Assembly (NCBI GenBank): GCA_050084985.1
Contig: JBITNC010000002.1
Location: 19,654,001-19,718,000, forward strand
Reading direction: 5' to 3'
DNA: 64,000 nt
From: Nageia nagi
Taxonomy: Eukaryota > Pinophyta
Each line of letters starts with the position of its first letter. Position 1 is the first letter of the stretch. Below, piece after piece: positions 12,355 through 25,059 of the stretch. A program made the translations under genes and the position numbers. The notes under the pieces were generated by a model that was not told where the DNA came from, did no database searches, and saw nothing but the letters and a program-made list of their open reading frames with translations.

Positions 12355-14290
12355 GTGAGGCATAACCTTGACCTTGCTCTACAACAACCTCACCATAGTT
12401 ACCATGATACTTGTAGTGATTTTGAATCTACAAGCTCTAATAAGAAAATGGATATTATTGGTGAAACTCCTCATAGGTTTGATACAAATATTAAACATTC
12501 TGAATTTAAAATTATAAGTTTGAATAGTCATGAAGATACTTCTAATAATGATGCTAAAATTGAATAATTAGATAGGATTCCTAGCCATTTTTGATCTATT
12601 AAAAAATTGCTATCTAATAGAGAAAAGTTGGAATATTTTCTTACTCAATGTTGAAAACATTATTGATATTCTAATAAATAATGAGTTATTAGAAGAGAAC
12701 TCTATAGCTTCACAATCATCATATAGTTTCTTTTCTTATGAAATTAGGTTCAACAAGATAAAATATTTCTATTATTAATACGTATGCCGCGAATGGCATG
12801 ACATTTTGTGAACATACTACCATAGGAGTGAATAAAGTTGAGATATAACCTCCTCTTAAAGGTAGTGAAGATGTTTCAAATACCCTAAGTGAAGTAGATG
12901 TTGAGAATGATGGCATAAAAAGTGAGGATGAAGATTATGACTACCTAATTCTCAACCCAGACCACTTTAAAATAGGTACACTTCCTAAAGGTAAGGATAT
13001 TGTATAAAATAATGATCCTGATGCTAAGCTTCAAGCACACATTGCAAATCTTGTTAATGATGCTTATAAGAAAAACCTTGATTGGTCATTAAAATATATA
13101 ATATTAAAATTGATATCCTTATTGATATTCAAGACACCATCCCCTTTCATTTGGAGCCTTATACACAATAATTAGAGTTTGTGATGAAGTTTCTTGATAA
13201 ACTTGAACATCAAAGAGTAAATAGAATTGGACTATTTCTTGTACTTAAAGATAATGAACTTAGAAATACAAAAGTTCCGCCTCAAACCCCTATACTATCG
13301 ATAATATACCTATTGTTTAAAATCCATCTCCTATATATTCAAATCCAACTAAGGAAAGGATAAAGAAATTGGAAAAGGAATTTCTTAATGATGATGCAAA
13401 TGATTTATTATTTTGTTTAAAGCATCCTTTAACTAATAGAATTATCTCTAAAGTGCTCACTAGAAAAAAGAGTATTAAATTCATAAATTTTGATGGTTTG
13501 CAAGATCCTAAAATGCATGTTAGAAAATTTCAAGAAGAAGCTATGGAATATATGCATGATAAATATTTGCTTGCTAAATTATTTTCACATAGTTTGAAAG
13601 ATGATGCATTGAAATGGTACTTTCTTCTTCCTGAAAAGAGTATTGTTAAGTATGAGGATTTGATTCATAAATTTTTTTAGAAAATTAAATACAATATTGA
13701 TAAAAAAGTTCACTTTAAAGATTTATGTAAAATTAAGCAATTAACTAACCAATCATTGGTTGATTTTGTGAAAAAATGTAAATAAATTGCTAACAAGATT
13801 ACAATGCCTGAGTAAGATTTGAAAGATACATTTTCAAATACATTATTACCTATGTATGAGCTATTAATTATCTCTAATCATGATATGACATTGGATGAAA
13901 TGATGGATGTTTTGTTTAAAAAAAGGTTTGTATTGAAAAACTATATGTTATGCATAGTAACAAACCTCAAACGTATGATAAGAAGGTAAACACTCTTAAA
14001 ATAAATAAAAAATCTAATGTAAACATTATACATAATAACAATCTTAAAACTCAAACACATATATAGAATACCCTTGAAAAAACTACTTAACCTCAAAATA
14101 AATTTACAAAGTTGATTGCTATTACTAATAATATTCTTAATGTGTTTTTGAAAGAGGAACATATTGAGATTCCACTTATTGTTGAACCTAAATTTCCTAT
14201 TGGTGTACCTAAAAATTTTTGATATGAGGAATTTTGCAATTATCATAGGGTACTTGTACATCTAACAAGAAATTAAAGGATTCTAAGATA
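12355..14290 (+). pseudogene. Gag of element D, fragmented
   Basis: A first open piece at 12355-12567 has no recognised motif. A longer piece at 13369-13680 matches the retrotransposon Gag core: F-D-G-L-Q-D-P-K-M-H-V-R-K-F near 13490, L-F-S-H-S-L-K-D-D-A-L-K-W-Y near 13600, then a helical tail continuing across a TAG at about 13678 into Q-L-T-N-Q-S-L-V-D-F-V near 13740. A weak knuckle (E-F-C-N-Y-H-R) appears near 14230 and resembles the C-x-x-H-x4-H-x4-C form of elements A to C. Reading continues poorly after that. No protease or RT follows. Confidence 0.75.
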
Positions 14291-15389
14291 AATTATTCAA
14301 GATTTTATTGATAAAAAAATAATCAAGATGGATGATAATGCTAATACAGATAATGGACCTATGCCAACCTGATAATCGATAATTAGGGTTATTCACAAAT
14401 CCCTTATCTCCTTTGCAACCTAGAGGCTGTATTGGTATCGCAAGCACTTCAAACTATTTGAATTATTATTTTGCTAACAAATGTGGTTGTAAAATTCAAA
14501 ACTCAAAGAATGATGAAAAAGCAAAGGAAATTAGCATCGCTAATGGTGTGCAACATTATTCATACGTCATATATAGTGTGTAAAAAGAAAAATCAAATGT
14601 ACCTCTCTTCATTCCTACCTATGTAAAATGTGTTTAGGTTACAAAAATACCCCAAGTACATAAAATTATTTCTTAAACTATAAAAATTGTAACTATAGTG
14701 TATATTAGGCAGGTTGTTTCTTTTTTCAACCATTGTGAATTATTGTTTATTGTATGCATATGTTTATTGACATTTTCATTCCATGAGAAATTATTCTTTC
14801 ACTATTCCTTAAAATTTTCATTCTTTGACTTAAACCTCATCCTGTCAACATCATTCCACCTATTTTTAGATTGTTAACAATGTGCATTTCCTAGAATATA
14901 ATTAAAAAGAATAGTATTTCATTTATCCTTAATATATTTCTAACTCATTGAAGTGATGAAAATGGAACTTCAATTGTGTTAACAAGAAAAAACTTGAACT
15001 TGTTTGTCATTGCTTCATTCGATACCTTAAAACCTAGCTAGGAGGTTAGCTTTCTTCTTTCATGGCTATTTATTAATTTCAAAAACTTATTTATAATTAA
15101 TATGTGATATTACATTGATATGCATTGAAGTTCATTTTTTGTATTCATTAGAGCTTAAAAGGTTACATACATGGTCTTTTGATGAATGGATTTATTGATT
15201 ATCATTGAAACTTGTACTTTGTGGTCAACATGCTTTATCCAAACACATTGTGCAAATACAAAATAAATCATTTACTAAAGAAAATAAAATAAATCACACA
15301 TCTTTAATTCAATATTGAGCCAAAAATAACTAACTAACTATATATATATATATAAGTAATGTACAATATGGGATGGACCAAAAATATAC
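14291..15389. other. D interior without a supported gene
   Basis: The sequence is A+T-rich, probably non-coding or a very decayed downstream part of the gag frame. A short (TA)n run lies at about 15339-15354. I see no RT, integrase or RNA gene. Confidence 0.5.
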
Positions 15390-16290
15390 AACCTAAGCTA
15401 TTGATAATAACTATTTCCACTATTGGAAGTATCCCTTCTCCTCTTCCTAACTCTATGACTACTACCACTAACCACCAACACTATCTCCCTGACACAACAT
15501 TAATATTGATCCCTTGAGTTGTTAGGAGAGCCTTTGCCCTCTCATAATTTGCTTGTAAATTGGCTATTGTACCCTCCTGCACTCTATACTATCCATATTG
15601 CTTTGCATGAATACCCACTACTCATTGGGTGGGTGCATAACCATCCTCTCTTGCAACCTCTTCATAGATTACTCCAAGGTTGCAATTTGTGTATTCTAGG
15701 TTGCAAGTGTCACCCATAATGCTATCACCTAGGCCTTAAAAGAATTTAACCTCTTGTTCTCTACCTAAAAAGCCATAATCAATCTCTCATTCTCTACCTT
15801 GAGATCCATAATCCATCTTTTAGTCTCTCCTACAAATAATCAATGCATTATTAGACTACTAATCATGTATGAAATTGTGAAATGACATATATGGTTAGCT
15901 TATAACCTAGTGCTACTAATGGCATGGCCTTAGCTAGTGCTACTAACCCTAATTCTATCACTTTGCCCTACTTATACACTAGTATATTGTACATGTGGTT
16001 ATTTACTTGGTATGGTACATCCTAAAAGGATGCCTCACTCATTGTTGCCTCATCCTCATTATATTCATACATGCCCAACTTAGTAGGATGAACTCCATGC
16101 CATGAAGTGGCATACCCCTAAACTACTCTCAGTTACATAGATACATCATCCACTATATCATACACCCAAGGCTCCTCCAAAGTGAGACTCCATGTTGGGA
16201 TAACCTACACTCTTGTAGGTGCATCTCTCTTCACCATGTACTGATGGTAAAAAAACTCAAACCAATGAGATCTTTTGAACTTCGACTCTT
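15390..16290 (-). pseudogene. Antisense plant-mobile-domain ORF remnant in element D (C-terminal half)
   Basis: Minus-strand translation near 16250-16160 gives F-Y-H-Q-Y-M-V-K-R-D-A-P, then W-S-L-T-L-E-E-P-W-V-Y-D. I recognise this from the C-terminal part of plant-mobile-domain proteins. Downstream (about 15850-15650) is a heptad-like stretch including L-K-V-E-N-E-R-L and V-E-N-K-R-L-N, suggesting a coiled coil. Stops interrupt it. Antisense extra ORFs between the coding region and the 3' LTR are known in Tat-lineage elements. A similar, longer copy sits antisense in element A (31630-33590). Identification of the domain is from memory and by eye. Confidence 0.6.
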
Positions 16291-16918
16291 AATATGAAAG
16301 GGTTCACACTACTAATGGTGTGTAATTTCTACAATTTTTTTCTAAATGTGGCATGTTAAAATTTTACTTAAATATTCGATTATTTTAGCAAATTATTCAT
16401 GCATATGCAATGTTTTATGGATAAGGATCAAAATTGTTAAAGATATTATCATAAAAGTTTAGGCATACCATGCTATCAACAACATGTATTCATTTTGAAA
16501 ATTTATGCAAATTGAAGTATTGAAATGTAAGGCCATTGAATGTTGAATATTTGGTACATTTTTAGATATTGAATGTTAATTACTATTGTTCTACTAGAAA
16601 ATGTTTTCAAATCCATGGTCACTTCAAGAGAAATATCTCTTATTGATTGTAGGATTATTCCAATCTTGAGTCATTAAAAGTTCTCATTAGCTTGGTCTTT
16701 ATATACTATGAGTTATCTATCATAGTATTTTATACATCATAGATATTATAATCCTAGGGCATTAAAGAGGACCTCATGCACTTTCTCTTCATAGAATATG
16801 AGTTTTCAATCATAGTAGTCTATATATCATGGTTAATAGCACTATGAGTCGCATTGACCATAATGGCACATTGCATATTATATTTATTTCATCCTTCTCA
16901 TTACATTACTTATTCTTT
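16291..16918. other. D 3' non-coding region with a short duplication
   Basis: An imperfect direct repeat of about 80-90 bp lies at about 16665-16745 and 16758-16835. Both copies contain CATTAAA, a pyrimidine stretch, TATGAGTT and ATCATAGTA. No gene is seen. The right end is the target of element A, with CATGG at 16919-16923. Confidence 0.5.
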
Positions 16919-16923
16919 CATGG

Positions 16924-17815
16924 TGTATACATCTAAAAATGATCCTTCTTTTGATAAGCAAAAAAGGGAATAAAAATTTAAACTAATAATAAATTTTGTT
17001 AAACCCTTCTAGTCATTGGCAACCCAATACAATCATTGATGATTCGATAAAATCACCAATGTCCAACACACAATCTCTAGTGATACTGTAAACAAAAAAA
17101 TCAAATTAAAAATGGGAAAATTTAGGCATCCAAGGAAACAAACTAGCAAATATTAGATGACTCATCCTTGATCCCATGCCCTCTCCATGCAGATAAACCC
17201 TATGACAAGGTTGGATGAGCTTTTTCATTTAATCTTTACCTCCAAAATAGAAACTATGACCACCCCAAAATTTTATAAATTAAAACTTCTCCCAAGGTGA
17301 AAAAAAAAACCAAGTTTTATGCAATGATACTCTGCTAAAATATATCTATACTTGTAGTGAGTAATTGCATTATGCTTTTCTATGCTTTTGTACTTGTATT
17401 ACATTATATGTTTATGCATTTTTAATCATGTGAGTAGGTATGTTTGATATGTTTATTATTTGCATATGTGTAGGATTTGAAAGTGCATGGTAGCTAGTTT
17501 GAGTAGAAGAAAACCAAAGAACTACTGAGCAATCAAAGATCATCATCAACATTTTCTTCCAAGTTTTGGAGATACTATTGAAGACTTACAGACATTAAGA
17601 TAATCATTAAAAGAAGGCCTAAGGGATTCTATATCTCCCTTCACTATAAAAAAAATCCCTTAGTATACAAGCCACTATTATGCATCACAAATTGACATGA
17701 GATATGTCATTGTAAACTGATTATTGAGGTCTATTCAAAATTCCATAAAAGAATTGTTGTTGGTTGTAACATGCTTTGTTCTATTTGTTGATAGAATAAT
17801 TTTTTTGGTAGTACA
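16924..17815 (+). repeat. 5' LTR of element A (892 bp)
   Basis: It starts TGTATACATCTAAAAATG and ends TTGGTAGTACA immediately before the primer site. Its first 310 bases align with 35284-35600 and its last 285 with 60272-60558, which are the two halves of the split 3' LTR. Similarity is about 80-85% by eye, so the element is old. The four-unit phased array lies at 17013-17084, and a possible TATA element (TTTTATAAAT) at about 17271. Confidence 0.85.
17013..17084 (+). promoter_or_regulatory. Four-unit 20/20/21-bp phased array in the LTR of A
   Basis: The near-palindromic cores TCATTGGCAAC, TCATTGATGAT, TCACCAATGTC and TCTCTAGTGAT start at 17013, 17033, 17053 and 17074. The steps are exactly 20, 20 and 21, as in the LTRs of B and C. 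Its place upstream of the putative TATA element suggests a promoter-proximal protein-binding array, but that is inference. Confidence 0.6.
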
Positions 17816-17838
17816 TTATGGCACTAGAAAGAGGGCCC
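17816..17838 (+). other. Putative primer binding site of A
   Basis: TTATGGCACTAGAAAGAGGG follows the LTR. The copies in C (TTTTGGTGCTAGAAGGAGGG) and B (decayed) suggest an ancestral TTTTGGTGCTAGAAGGAGGG. The position and TGG start fit a tRNA primer site. The tRNA was not identified. Confidence 0.6.
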
Positions 17839-18267
17839 TCACATATAAAATTCATCAAAAATAAAGTGCATGGGGTGTTTTTCTATGTTTCAATATTCAT
17901 TTTTGTATTTTATGTCTTATAGTATCATTACTAATTTTGTGTTATTTTCTATTTTCTATTTTTTATTTTTCAACTATGTGAACCAGTGACTCAAGTGAAA
18001 CACCAATGATTCTAAGTTAAAATTATGAAATGCTAGCATCCAAAAATAGAGGGTATACATTTCAAATTTTTTCAATTCTAAAAGCATAACTCAGGCACTA
18101 AAATGGAAATAAACTCCTTTTTTGTGATTTCTTTGTTTAGACTACATATAGGAAGAGTAAATGAATGTTTAGGTAACATGTATTATTTTGCTTTATTTTT
18201 AGTAAATTGCATGAATATTATTTATCTTTATTTAATTTGAGAATGTACTAAAAAACTCACTTAAAAT

Positions 18268-18344
18268 TTTCCATTACACCCACTTATGCTCTCCCTTTGT
18301 GTCAAAAGGTGATCTTAAGTGATTAGAATGGGTGCAATAGGAAA
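18268..18344 (+). other. Type I leader hairpin of A
   Basis: The left arm TTTCCATTACACCCA (18268-18282) pairs with TGGGTGCAATAGGAAA (18329-18344), with one bulge and one wobble-type change. The enclosed segment has the shared CTCTCCCTTTGTG and GGTGATCTTA motifs. See the equivalents at 36240-36316 (C), 40465-40530 and 40821-40896 (B). Confidence 0.65.
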
Positions 18345-18540
18345 AGAGTAAATGAACCCTTTTTCTTTTCTCACTTTATTTCATTAAGATTGGTAATGAA
18401 CTCTCATTAACTTACTTTTACACTTAGAAGGAGGAATTAACTTTCATTAAGAATGGAATGAACATAATTTTAATTATAAGGGTTAAAGTAGATTAAAAAA
18501 TATTAAATCAGTTAATTGATTAGGTGGGCATTTACCTTCA

Positions 18541-18830
18541 CATTAAAACTCTTCTTGTCTTCCTTACCACTTGAAAATGAGGTCTAAGGATTGTGACTTG
18601 AAGAGGAGTTAAATAATCTAATATAAAGAAATTTATTTCACATTAATACCCTTCATGTCTACCTTACCACTCTGAAAGGAGGTCAAAGGATTGTTACTTG
18701 AAGAGGAGTTAAAGAATATTATTTAAGGTAATTTACACTCACTCAATGGCTTCTTACATGTCTCATTTTATCTCTCTGAAAGGAGGTCAAAGGTAGATGT
18801 GATTAGTAAGAATTTGTAATGAACTTCACA
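18541..18830 (+). repeat. Type II leader repeats of A (three units, ~100 bp)
   Basis: Units begin near 18549, 18649 and 18749. Each carries a CTTC...TGTCT start, a TTACCACT...GGAGGTC centre and, in the first two units, a GAAGAGGAGTTAAA end that can pair back to the start. They are homologous to 36531-36835 in C and 40605-41114 in B. Confidence 0.7.
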
Positions 18831-19605
18831 TATCTACTTCTGCACTCAAAAGGAGTAAATGAATTTTACTAAGCTTTGGTTAAAGAATCATACTAAAATT
18901 CATATTAATTAAAATATTATTTTTTTCACATTAAATAAAACATGATAAAAAAACATGTATGTTGGGTTGGGTTGTAGTTATCATGAGTTATTTTATTCAT
19001 TTTAATGTATATTCTTGAGACCTAAAAATAAACATCAATGAGTTGGAATTGATGATCAACCATTGGTTCTTATATTTCATGTACCCACCAATCACACTAT
19101 AAACTGTAGAGATAAACCTAGAGATGAATACCAAGTTTTAGGATAGAAGTCATCACTTTAAGCTATATGACTATAAATAAAGAGGCTATTCTTGGATTTC
19201 ACTATCAATATAGTCTTTAGAAGCATTCCTCACCCTCGATTGCACTAAGAGGACCACTTTAGACACCAAGTTGATACTTTGCCATAGATTTCCTATAGAA
19301 TTCTAGCCTACCCTTATTTAAACACTTAACTAGAAAAATTAATCTAGGAAAATTAACAAGAATAAAATTAACAATTCACATCACTCATTAAAAAAGATTA
19401 ATTCAATTTATCAACAAAATTATATAAGATAATCACACCAAAAAGGTGAGTTTTTAAATAGGTTATTTATGCATCTACTTGTTTTTTCAATAATATAAAT
19501 AAAAAAATATAGTTGCTATGAATGATTTGTGTTTTATTTTATTTCTTGTTTATCCAAAAACAAAAATAAAATTGAAAAGTACAAAGTCCTAAAAAACAAA
19601 AGAGA

Positions 19606-21900
19606 ATGGTTAACACTCATTCTCAAATAGCTCATCAACAACAAGAGCCCTATGATGAAACCTACCAAGAAGGAAAACCTAGTCATAGGTCTCATAGGTT
19701 TAACAAAGATATATCAAGGAGAGGAACTCTCCGAGAAATAGATTATACCTTAAATGAAGTAAGATAACATTTAATGTAATCAAGGATTCTTCATTCTTCT
19801 CATGCTTATAGTCTTCTATTAGATTTAATTTATCTAAAAGAAGATACACTAATAGGTAATAAGGAGGAAATCATTTTAAATATTGTTATCCCATTACAAA
19901 GCATTCGAATTATGTCATATTACAAAAGGATCCTTTTAAACCTAAGTATGATCATGTTATGCATTACTACCAGATGGACATCTTGTTCAATCCTATATAA
20001 GATGAGATGATTACACCACTTCCACCATCTTTAGAATGATGGAATAATTTGATGATAGAATTTTGATACATATAGCCACTTTGGTATCTAAATCAAGGAG
20101 CCATGCTAGGGTGTATAATGATGCTTATCATGTTTTGAAAACAAAAATACCTACTCCTAAGACTAGGTATTCTTCTTCTATCAATAGCCATATAAACCTT
20201 AGTACTACCCATAGAACCCCTAGGATGAGTCATAGAAGTCCTAAACAAAGTAATCTTGATCCATCAAGGTATAAGGTAGAAGAGATTCAATCATATATGT
20301 TTATAATAAATTAGAATCAAAAATAGCTTTAGGCTAACCAACAAATCATTCTATATAATTTAGCTATACAAAAATTAAACAAACCTAGAGAATTTGAGCA
20401 AAATTCATGTTCACAAACACAACCTATGTTTCATGCATATTAAATTAGAACACTAATTGGGCAACCTAATAAAAAATAGGTTCAAGATCAACTTCAAAAT
20501 AGATCAAATAAAAGAGTAGCAGATAATAGGAAATTACCATCCAAAGCATTATCCTTATCTCCTAAAGGTAATAAAAACTATATAGGTCAAAACCTTTACT
20601 TATAAAGAAGAAGGGAGACACCACATTAGCAACAAAAACCTCTGATACCTACTTTACCATAGCCTAGACATGAGGTTCAAAATCATCATGCTCCTACACC
20701 TTTATATCAATAGGGGCAACAATAATTGCCTCCACATTAACCTCCTCCACCTTCTCCACCATATAATAAAAATTACTATGGTGACCAAACACCTTCCAAA
20801 AGAAGTTACCAATAATTCTCAACAAATAAACAAAAGGAAGGTAATAGGGATAGTAAACATCCTATCATTTCTATGCAACCAAGTAATGACTTCAATGAAA
20901 GATTAATAGAGATTAAAAGAATGGTACATCAACAAAACAAACATAAAGTCTCTTATAAAATAATTTGGAATAAGCCCATATACCCAAGTGTTCCTAAGAT
21001 GGATATCCCTTTAAAATTTAAAATTCCAAAGATTTAATATTTTAAAGGAAAGGAGGATCCTAAAGAACACATAAAATGTTTCAAGTATCCAAGTTATGTA
21101 ATCACTAATGATGATGCTTTAATGTTGTGTATTTTCCCTTTGACACTTTCTAGAAAAGCAATGGATTGGTCCAATAACTTAACTAAACATAGCATCACAT
21201 TGTATGTACAATTGGCTAACTTATTCTTAAAACACTTGAGGATAAACATTAAAGATAAAACCTCCATAATTGATCTCATAAGATTATAACAATTCCAAGA
21301 TGAGATAGTTACAAACTTTATCTCAATATGGAGGGTGATTTTGAAAAGCATACCTTATACTCTACCATAAGAAGAACTAGTAAAAATGTTTAGTCAAAAT
21401 TATCTAATACCTATCACTAACAAAAAAAGATATTTGAGGAAGCAATCTCTCAAGCTGTTGTTATCGAAAAGGTTAAAATTCAATATGGAGAACTAAAGGG
21501 TAAAAAGAAAGAACCTTATGTTAGAAATAAAAATCAAGCATAACAATTAGCAAAACTAATGCCTGCAAATAAAGTTTCTTATCTTAGATATGGAGAACCA
21601 AACCCTCTACAAAACATACATGGTCCATAAAATGAGGTAAGAAACTCTAGGCTATCACCCAGAAAGTTTACTCCTTTGATTAGTTTGCTTTATCATATTT
21701 TAAAAAAACTAATGGATCATAAAATGATTACATTACATGAAATATTTGATGCAAGAGATAGTAAATGGTACAATGAGAATGATTATTATCACTACCATCA
21801 TTAAAAGGGTCATACTATAGGAAAATGTAGAACATTATAGCATAAGGTTCAAGATTTGATTGATCAAGAAAGATTTTAAGTAGATAACCGATTAGCTATT
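19606..21900 (+). pseudogene. Gag of element A
   Basis: The ATG at 19606 begins M-V-N-T-H-S-Q-I-A-H-Q-Q-Q. A polar, Gln/Pro/Ser-rich N-terminal region with many stops runs to about 20940. The Gag core follows: P-S-V-P-K-M-D-I-P-L-K-F-K-I-P-K near 20985, E-D-P-K-E-H-I-K-C-F-K-Y near 21055, I-F-P-L-T-L-S-R-K-A-M-D-W near 21130, and Q-L-A-N-L-F-L-K-H near 21210. A zinc knuckle with a stop inside it (H-Y-H-H, stop, K-G-H-T-I-G-K-C) lies near 21785-21830, of the C-x-x-H-x4-H-x4-C type with the first Cys replaced. The core matches the Gag proteins of B (44100-44470) and C (51780-52140). Confidence 0.8.
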
Positions 21901-22912
21901 CCTAATCAAGATCTAGGAATATATTAGAATCCACTTCCTCAACACCAAGCAAATACCATAGTGTCACATCCACACAAAATTTAAGTAACACATAAAGGGC
22001 TTCAAGATCCTCTACTTTTGTTGCTATGGTATGTACAACTATAAGAGCCCAAAGGGTACAAGGAAGACAAGATGATATTCCTAACATTAAAATAAATGAT
22101 GATGTTGTAAAACTAAATATACCTAGACCATAACCTCCTAATTTTTTAGTAAAAAGAGCTTTACAATATCAATTGAGAAATTCAAAAGTGAAGATGTCTT
22201 TATTTGAGTTACTACAATAGTCCAAAGATCATATGGAAGCTATGAACCAATTGTTACAAACAATCAAGCTAGACATAAATGACCTTGAAAGCTTTATGTA
22301 TTTTATGAAAAATATTAAGATAAGCCAAAATCCCACTATTTTCTTTTATGATGATGAAGTTAGGCCATTAAACCATTCACAAGGTCAAGATCCTCCATTA
22401 CATATTGTAGTCAAGAAAGATGGGAGAGATTTAAAATGATATTAATAAATGAAGGTTCTTCAATAAATATCATTTCTATAACTACTTATAAAAACTTTAA
22501 TCTTCCATTCTCAAATATATGTGCACCTTATTTACAATTAAGGGCCTTAAATGATGCCTTATGATCAACAATGGGATCTATCTCATTGCCTATTAGTGTA
22601 AGATCTAAAATAGTACAAACATTGTTGCCAGTTATTGAAGGAGATATAACACAATACAACCTACTCTTAAGGAGACCTTGGATTAGAGACATGCAATGCA
22701 TCCCATCAACATATCACAACTATCTAAAATATATTCTTGATGGGGTGGTACATTATGTACCTAGAGATGAAAATCCATACTCCCATTGCAATTACACACA
22801 TCTTTCAGGAGAAACTACTTTACCTCCTACTCATTATTTTACATTACCCATAACTCTTGAAAAGGTGTCAATAGCATATATCGATAAAAAGGCTCTCCTC
22901 CAAGTTTATTAA
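21901..22912 (+). pseudogene. Aspartic protease region of element A
   Basis: After a linker (about 21901-22370), Q-D-P-P-L-H-I-V-V-K-K-D-G leads into the protease. The active-site segment near 22440 reads I-N-E-G-S-S-I-N-I-I just after a TGA, so the catalytic Asp position is Asn. The later motif is S-M-G-S-I-S-L-P-I-S-V near 22570, then L-L-L-R-R-P-W-I-R-D-M near 22660 where B has L-L-G-R-P-W-I. The piece ends in the conserved tail V-H-Y-V-P-R-D-E-N-P-Y-S-H near 22750, shared with B and C. It is therefore inactive. Confidence 0.8.
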
Positions 22913-24060
22913 AAGGTTAGGATTTCATTGATATTGAAATACCTCATACACCAATTATTAATAAGGATCCATTACCAAGAATAGAATCGACACTCGTAGA
23001 AAAGCGAATATGGGAAGAAAGAGCATGAAGGTTAGATGAAGAAAGCAAAGCCTCATCATCAAAAGCATATTGTCCCATAAATATGTTTAATAATTATAGC
23101 ACAATAAAAGATAAAATATCTAATATCTATCTTGTGACTATAAGATTAATAGATTATGGAATAGAGTTTGCCATTAATAATGTCATTTTTAAAATTTCTA
23201 TAGCTTAAGAAATAGGAAGACCTAAAGATTCTCCTAGTATAGCAAGGTAATTAATACCACTAGGGTAGTTACCTAATCAAATACATTTTGTATATCATGG
23301 TCCATAGAACCACCTATCCTCCCTTTACCTCAAACCAATGAAGGTATCTTCTATGATTCATTAGAGTACTTATCATCGAATGTAAGATCATTCATCCAAA
23401 TATACTTTGATAGATGTTAGTTGAAAAAACATGATTCAGGATGATACAAACAAGGACCTAGGTACACCATTGATATTCATTACCAATTTCCCAGTGATAA
23501 AATAGGATTAAGTTATAAGAACTAAAATCTATGAGTATCTAGTTGCAAGATAATTGAACTAGATCTGGAAGCCAAAACATTTGAAAATTTGTTTAAATCA
23601 TCTGAATGGATGATAAATCAAGATAATATGGAGTTTGGAATGTTATCCTTAGGAGGATTATTTTCTGATATGTTAATTAATATTATAGAAATCATATAAA
23701 TATATGATAATATCACACATAAAATGGAGTTTGATTGGTTTGAAAGTGATGAGGTTAAGATAGTAGATTCAAAAAATTCAAGTAGATCTTCCCCCTACTT
23801 TTTGGTAGATAAAGAAACTACATATTTTAGAATAATTCTTGAAAAACCTATAATCAAGAATTTCAAAGACATAGATACAATCTTATGAACTTTATACTTG
23901 AATATCAATACTACTTTAGAAGATCAATATGAAGGTGAGGATGGAATACAATGTGAATGATAATAATTGGATTCCAATACCCAACCAATTGGAGGAAGGA
24001 TCTCACATGTTAATTGAAGAGACCATTGAGGTTGACTTAAGTGATAATCCTAACAACCCT
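22913..24060 (+). pseudogene. Protease-to-RT linker of element A pol
   Basis: The sequence is homologous in position to the long linker that Tat elements have before RT, and is full of stops. Readable islands include D-L-G-T-P-L-I-F-I near 23455 and W-I-P-I-P-N-Q-L-E-E-G near 23970, then E-V-D-L-S-D-N-P near 24030. No separate gene is supported. Confidence 0.55.
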
Positions 24061-24900
24061 AAAATCATTTCAATTAAGGAAGTCCCTTACTAAAAAGGAA
24101 AGAATAGAATTCATCACAATACTCAAAGAAAAATAAGAGATATTTGCATGGTCATATGTTGATATGCCTAGCTTCGATCCAAACCTAGTAGTGCATAATC
24201 TTGGTATAAAGGAGTGTGCAAAACTTGTTAAAAAGAAGTTACAAAAAATGTATCCTACAATCACCCTAACAGTAAATGAAGAGTTGCAAAAACTTTTGGA
24301 AGTAAATTTTATCCATTCCATTGATTATTTTGACTAGATTTCTAATATGGTACTAGTTAAAAAATCCATTCGGAAGATTCAAATATGTACAAACTTTAGA
24401 GATCTAAACAAAGCATGCCCTAAGGATGAATTTACCCTACCAAACATAGATAGTTTAATCAATTCTACTATAGGACATGAAATATTGTCACTCATGGATG
24501 GGTTTTTATGGTATAACCAAATTAAAGTAGCATAAGAAGACCAACATAAAATCATATTCATAACACCTTGGGGAACATTTTGTTATAAAGTAATACCTTT
24601 TGGATTAAAAAATACTTGAGCTACCTATAAAAAAGCCATGATGTACATTTTTCATGATTATGTACATGACATCATGGAGGATTATGTAGATAATGCATTG
24701 ACTAAATCAAAAATATAATAAGATCATCCTAAAGTACTCATCAAAATATTTGATTGATTACTAGAACATAAGATTCGATTGAACCCAAAGAAATGTGTTT
24801 TTGGAGTAACATCTAGGAAATTGTTAGTTTTCATCTTCTCTAGGTGAGGAAATTAAGTAGATCCTAACAAGATAAAAACAATAACAAATATGTTACCCCC
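24061..24900 (+). pseudogene. Reverse transcriptase of element A
   Basis: Readable blocks occur in canonical order: F-A-W-S-Y-V-D-M-P-S-F-D near 24145, V-H-N-L-G-I-K near 24190, M-V-L-V-K-K-S-I-R-K at 24347, F-R-D-L-N-K-A-C-P-K-D near 24400, L-S-L-M-D-G-F near 24485, T-P-W-G-T-F-C-Y near 24565 and P-F-G-L-K-N near 24597. The catalytic box at 24683-24694 reads Y-V-D-N instead of Y-V-D-D, which would abolish activity. N-P-K-K-C-V-F-G follows near 24783. Several stops, mostly TAG and TGA, break the frame. The blocks match the Tat clade closely. Confidence 0.9.
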
Positions 24901-25059
24901 CTCGAACATAAAACAACTACAAAGCCTCTAGGGTAAGTTACAAGCCATAAGACATTTCATTTCTCAGTCATTAGAAAAATGTAAATCTTTTAACAAACTT
25001 TTAAACAAAGGGATTACATTTCACTAGGGTAATGAACAATAAGAAATATTTGATGAAAT

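Larger units (their letters stand above)
17839..19605 (+). other. Long structured leader of element A
   Basis: About 1.8 kb lies between primer site and gag with no coding frame. In order it contains a second copy of the phased core (17981, 18001, 18031), a type I hairpin (18268-18344) and three type II units with a 100-bp period (about 18541-18830). The same order occurs in the leaders of C and B, so the arrangement is ancestral. Confidence 0.7.

Noticed and set aside
17816-17838. Assigning the primer site of A, B and C to a specific tRNA
   Set aside because: The ancestral TTTTGGTGCTAGAAGGAGGG has the right shape, but I could not match the complement to a known tRNA 3' end from memory with confidence.
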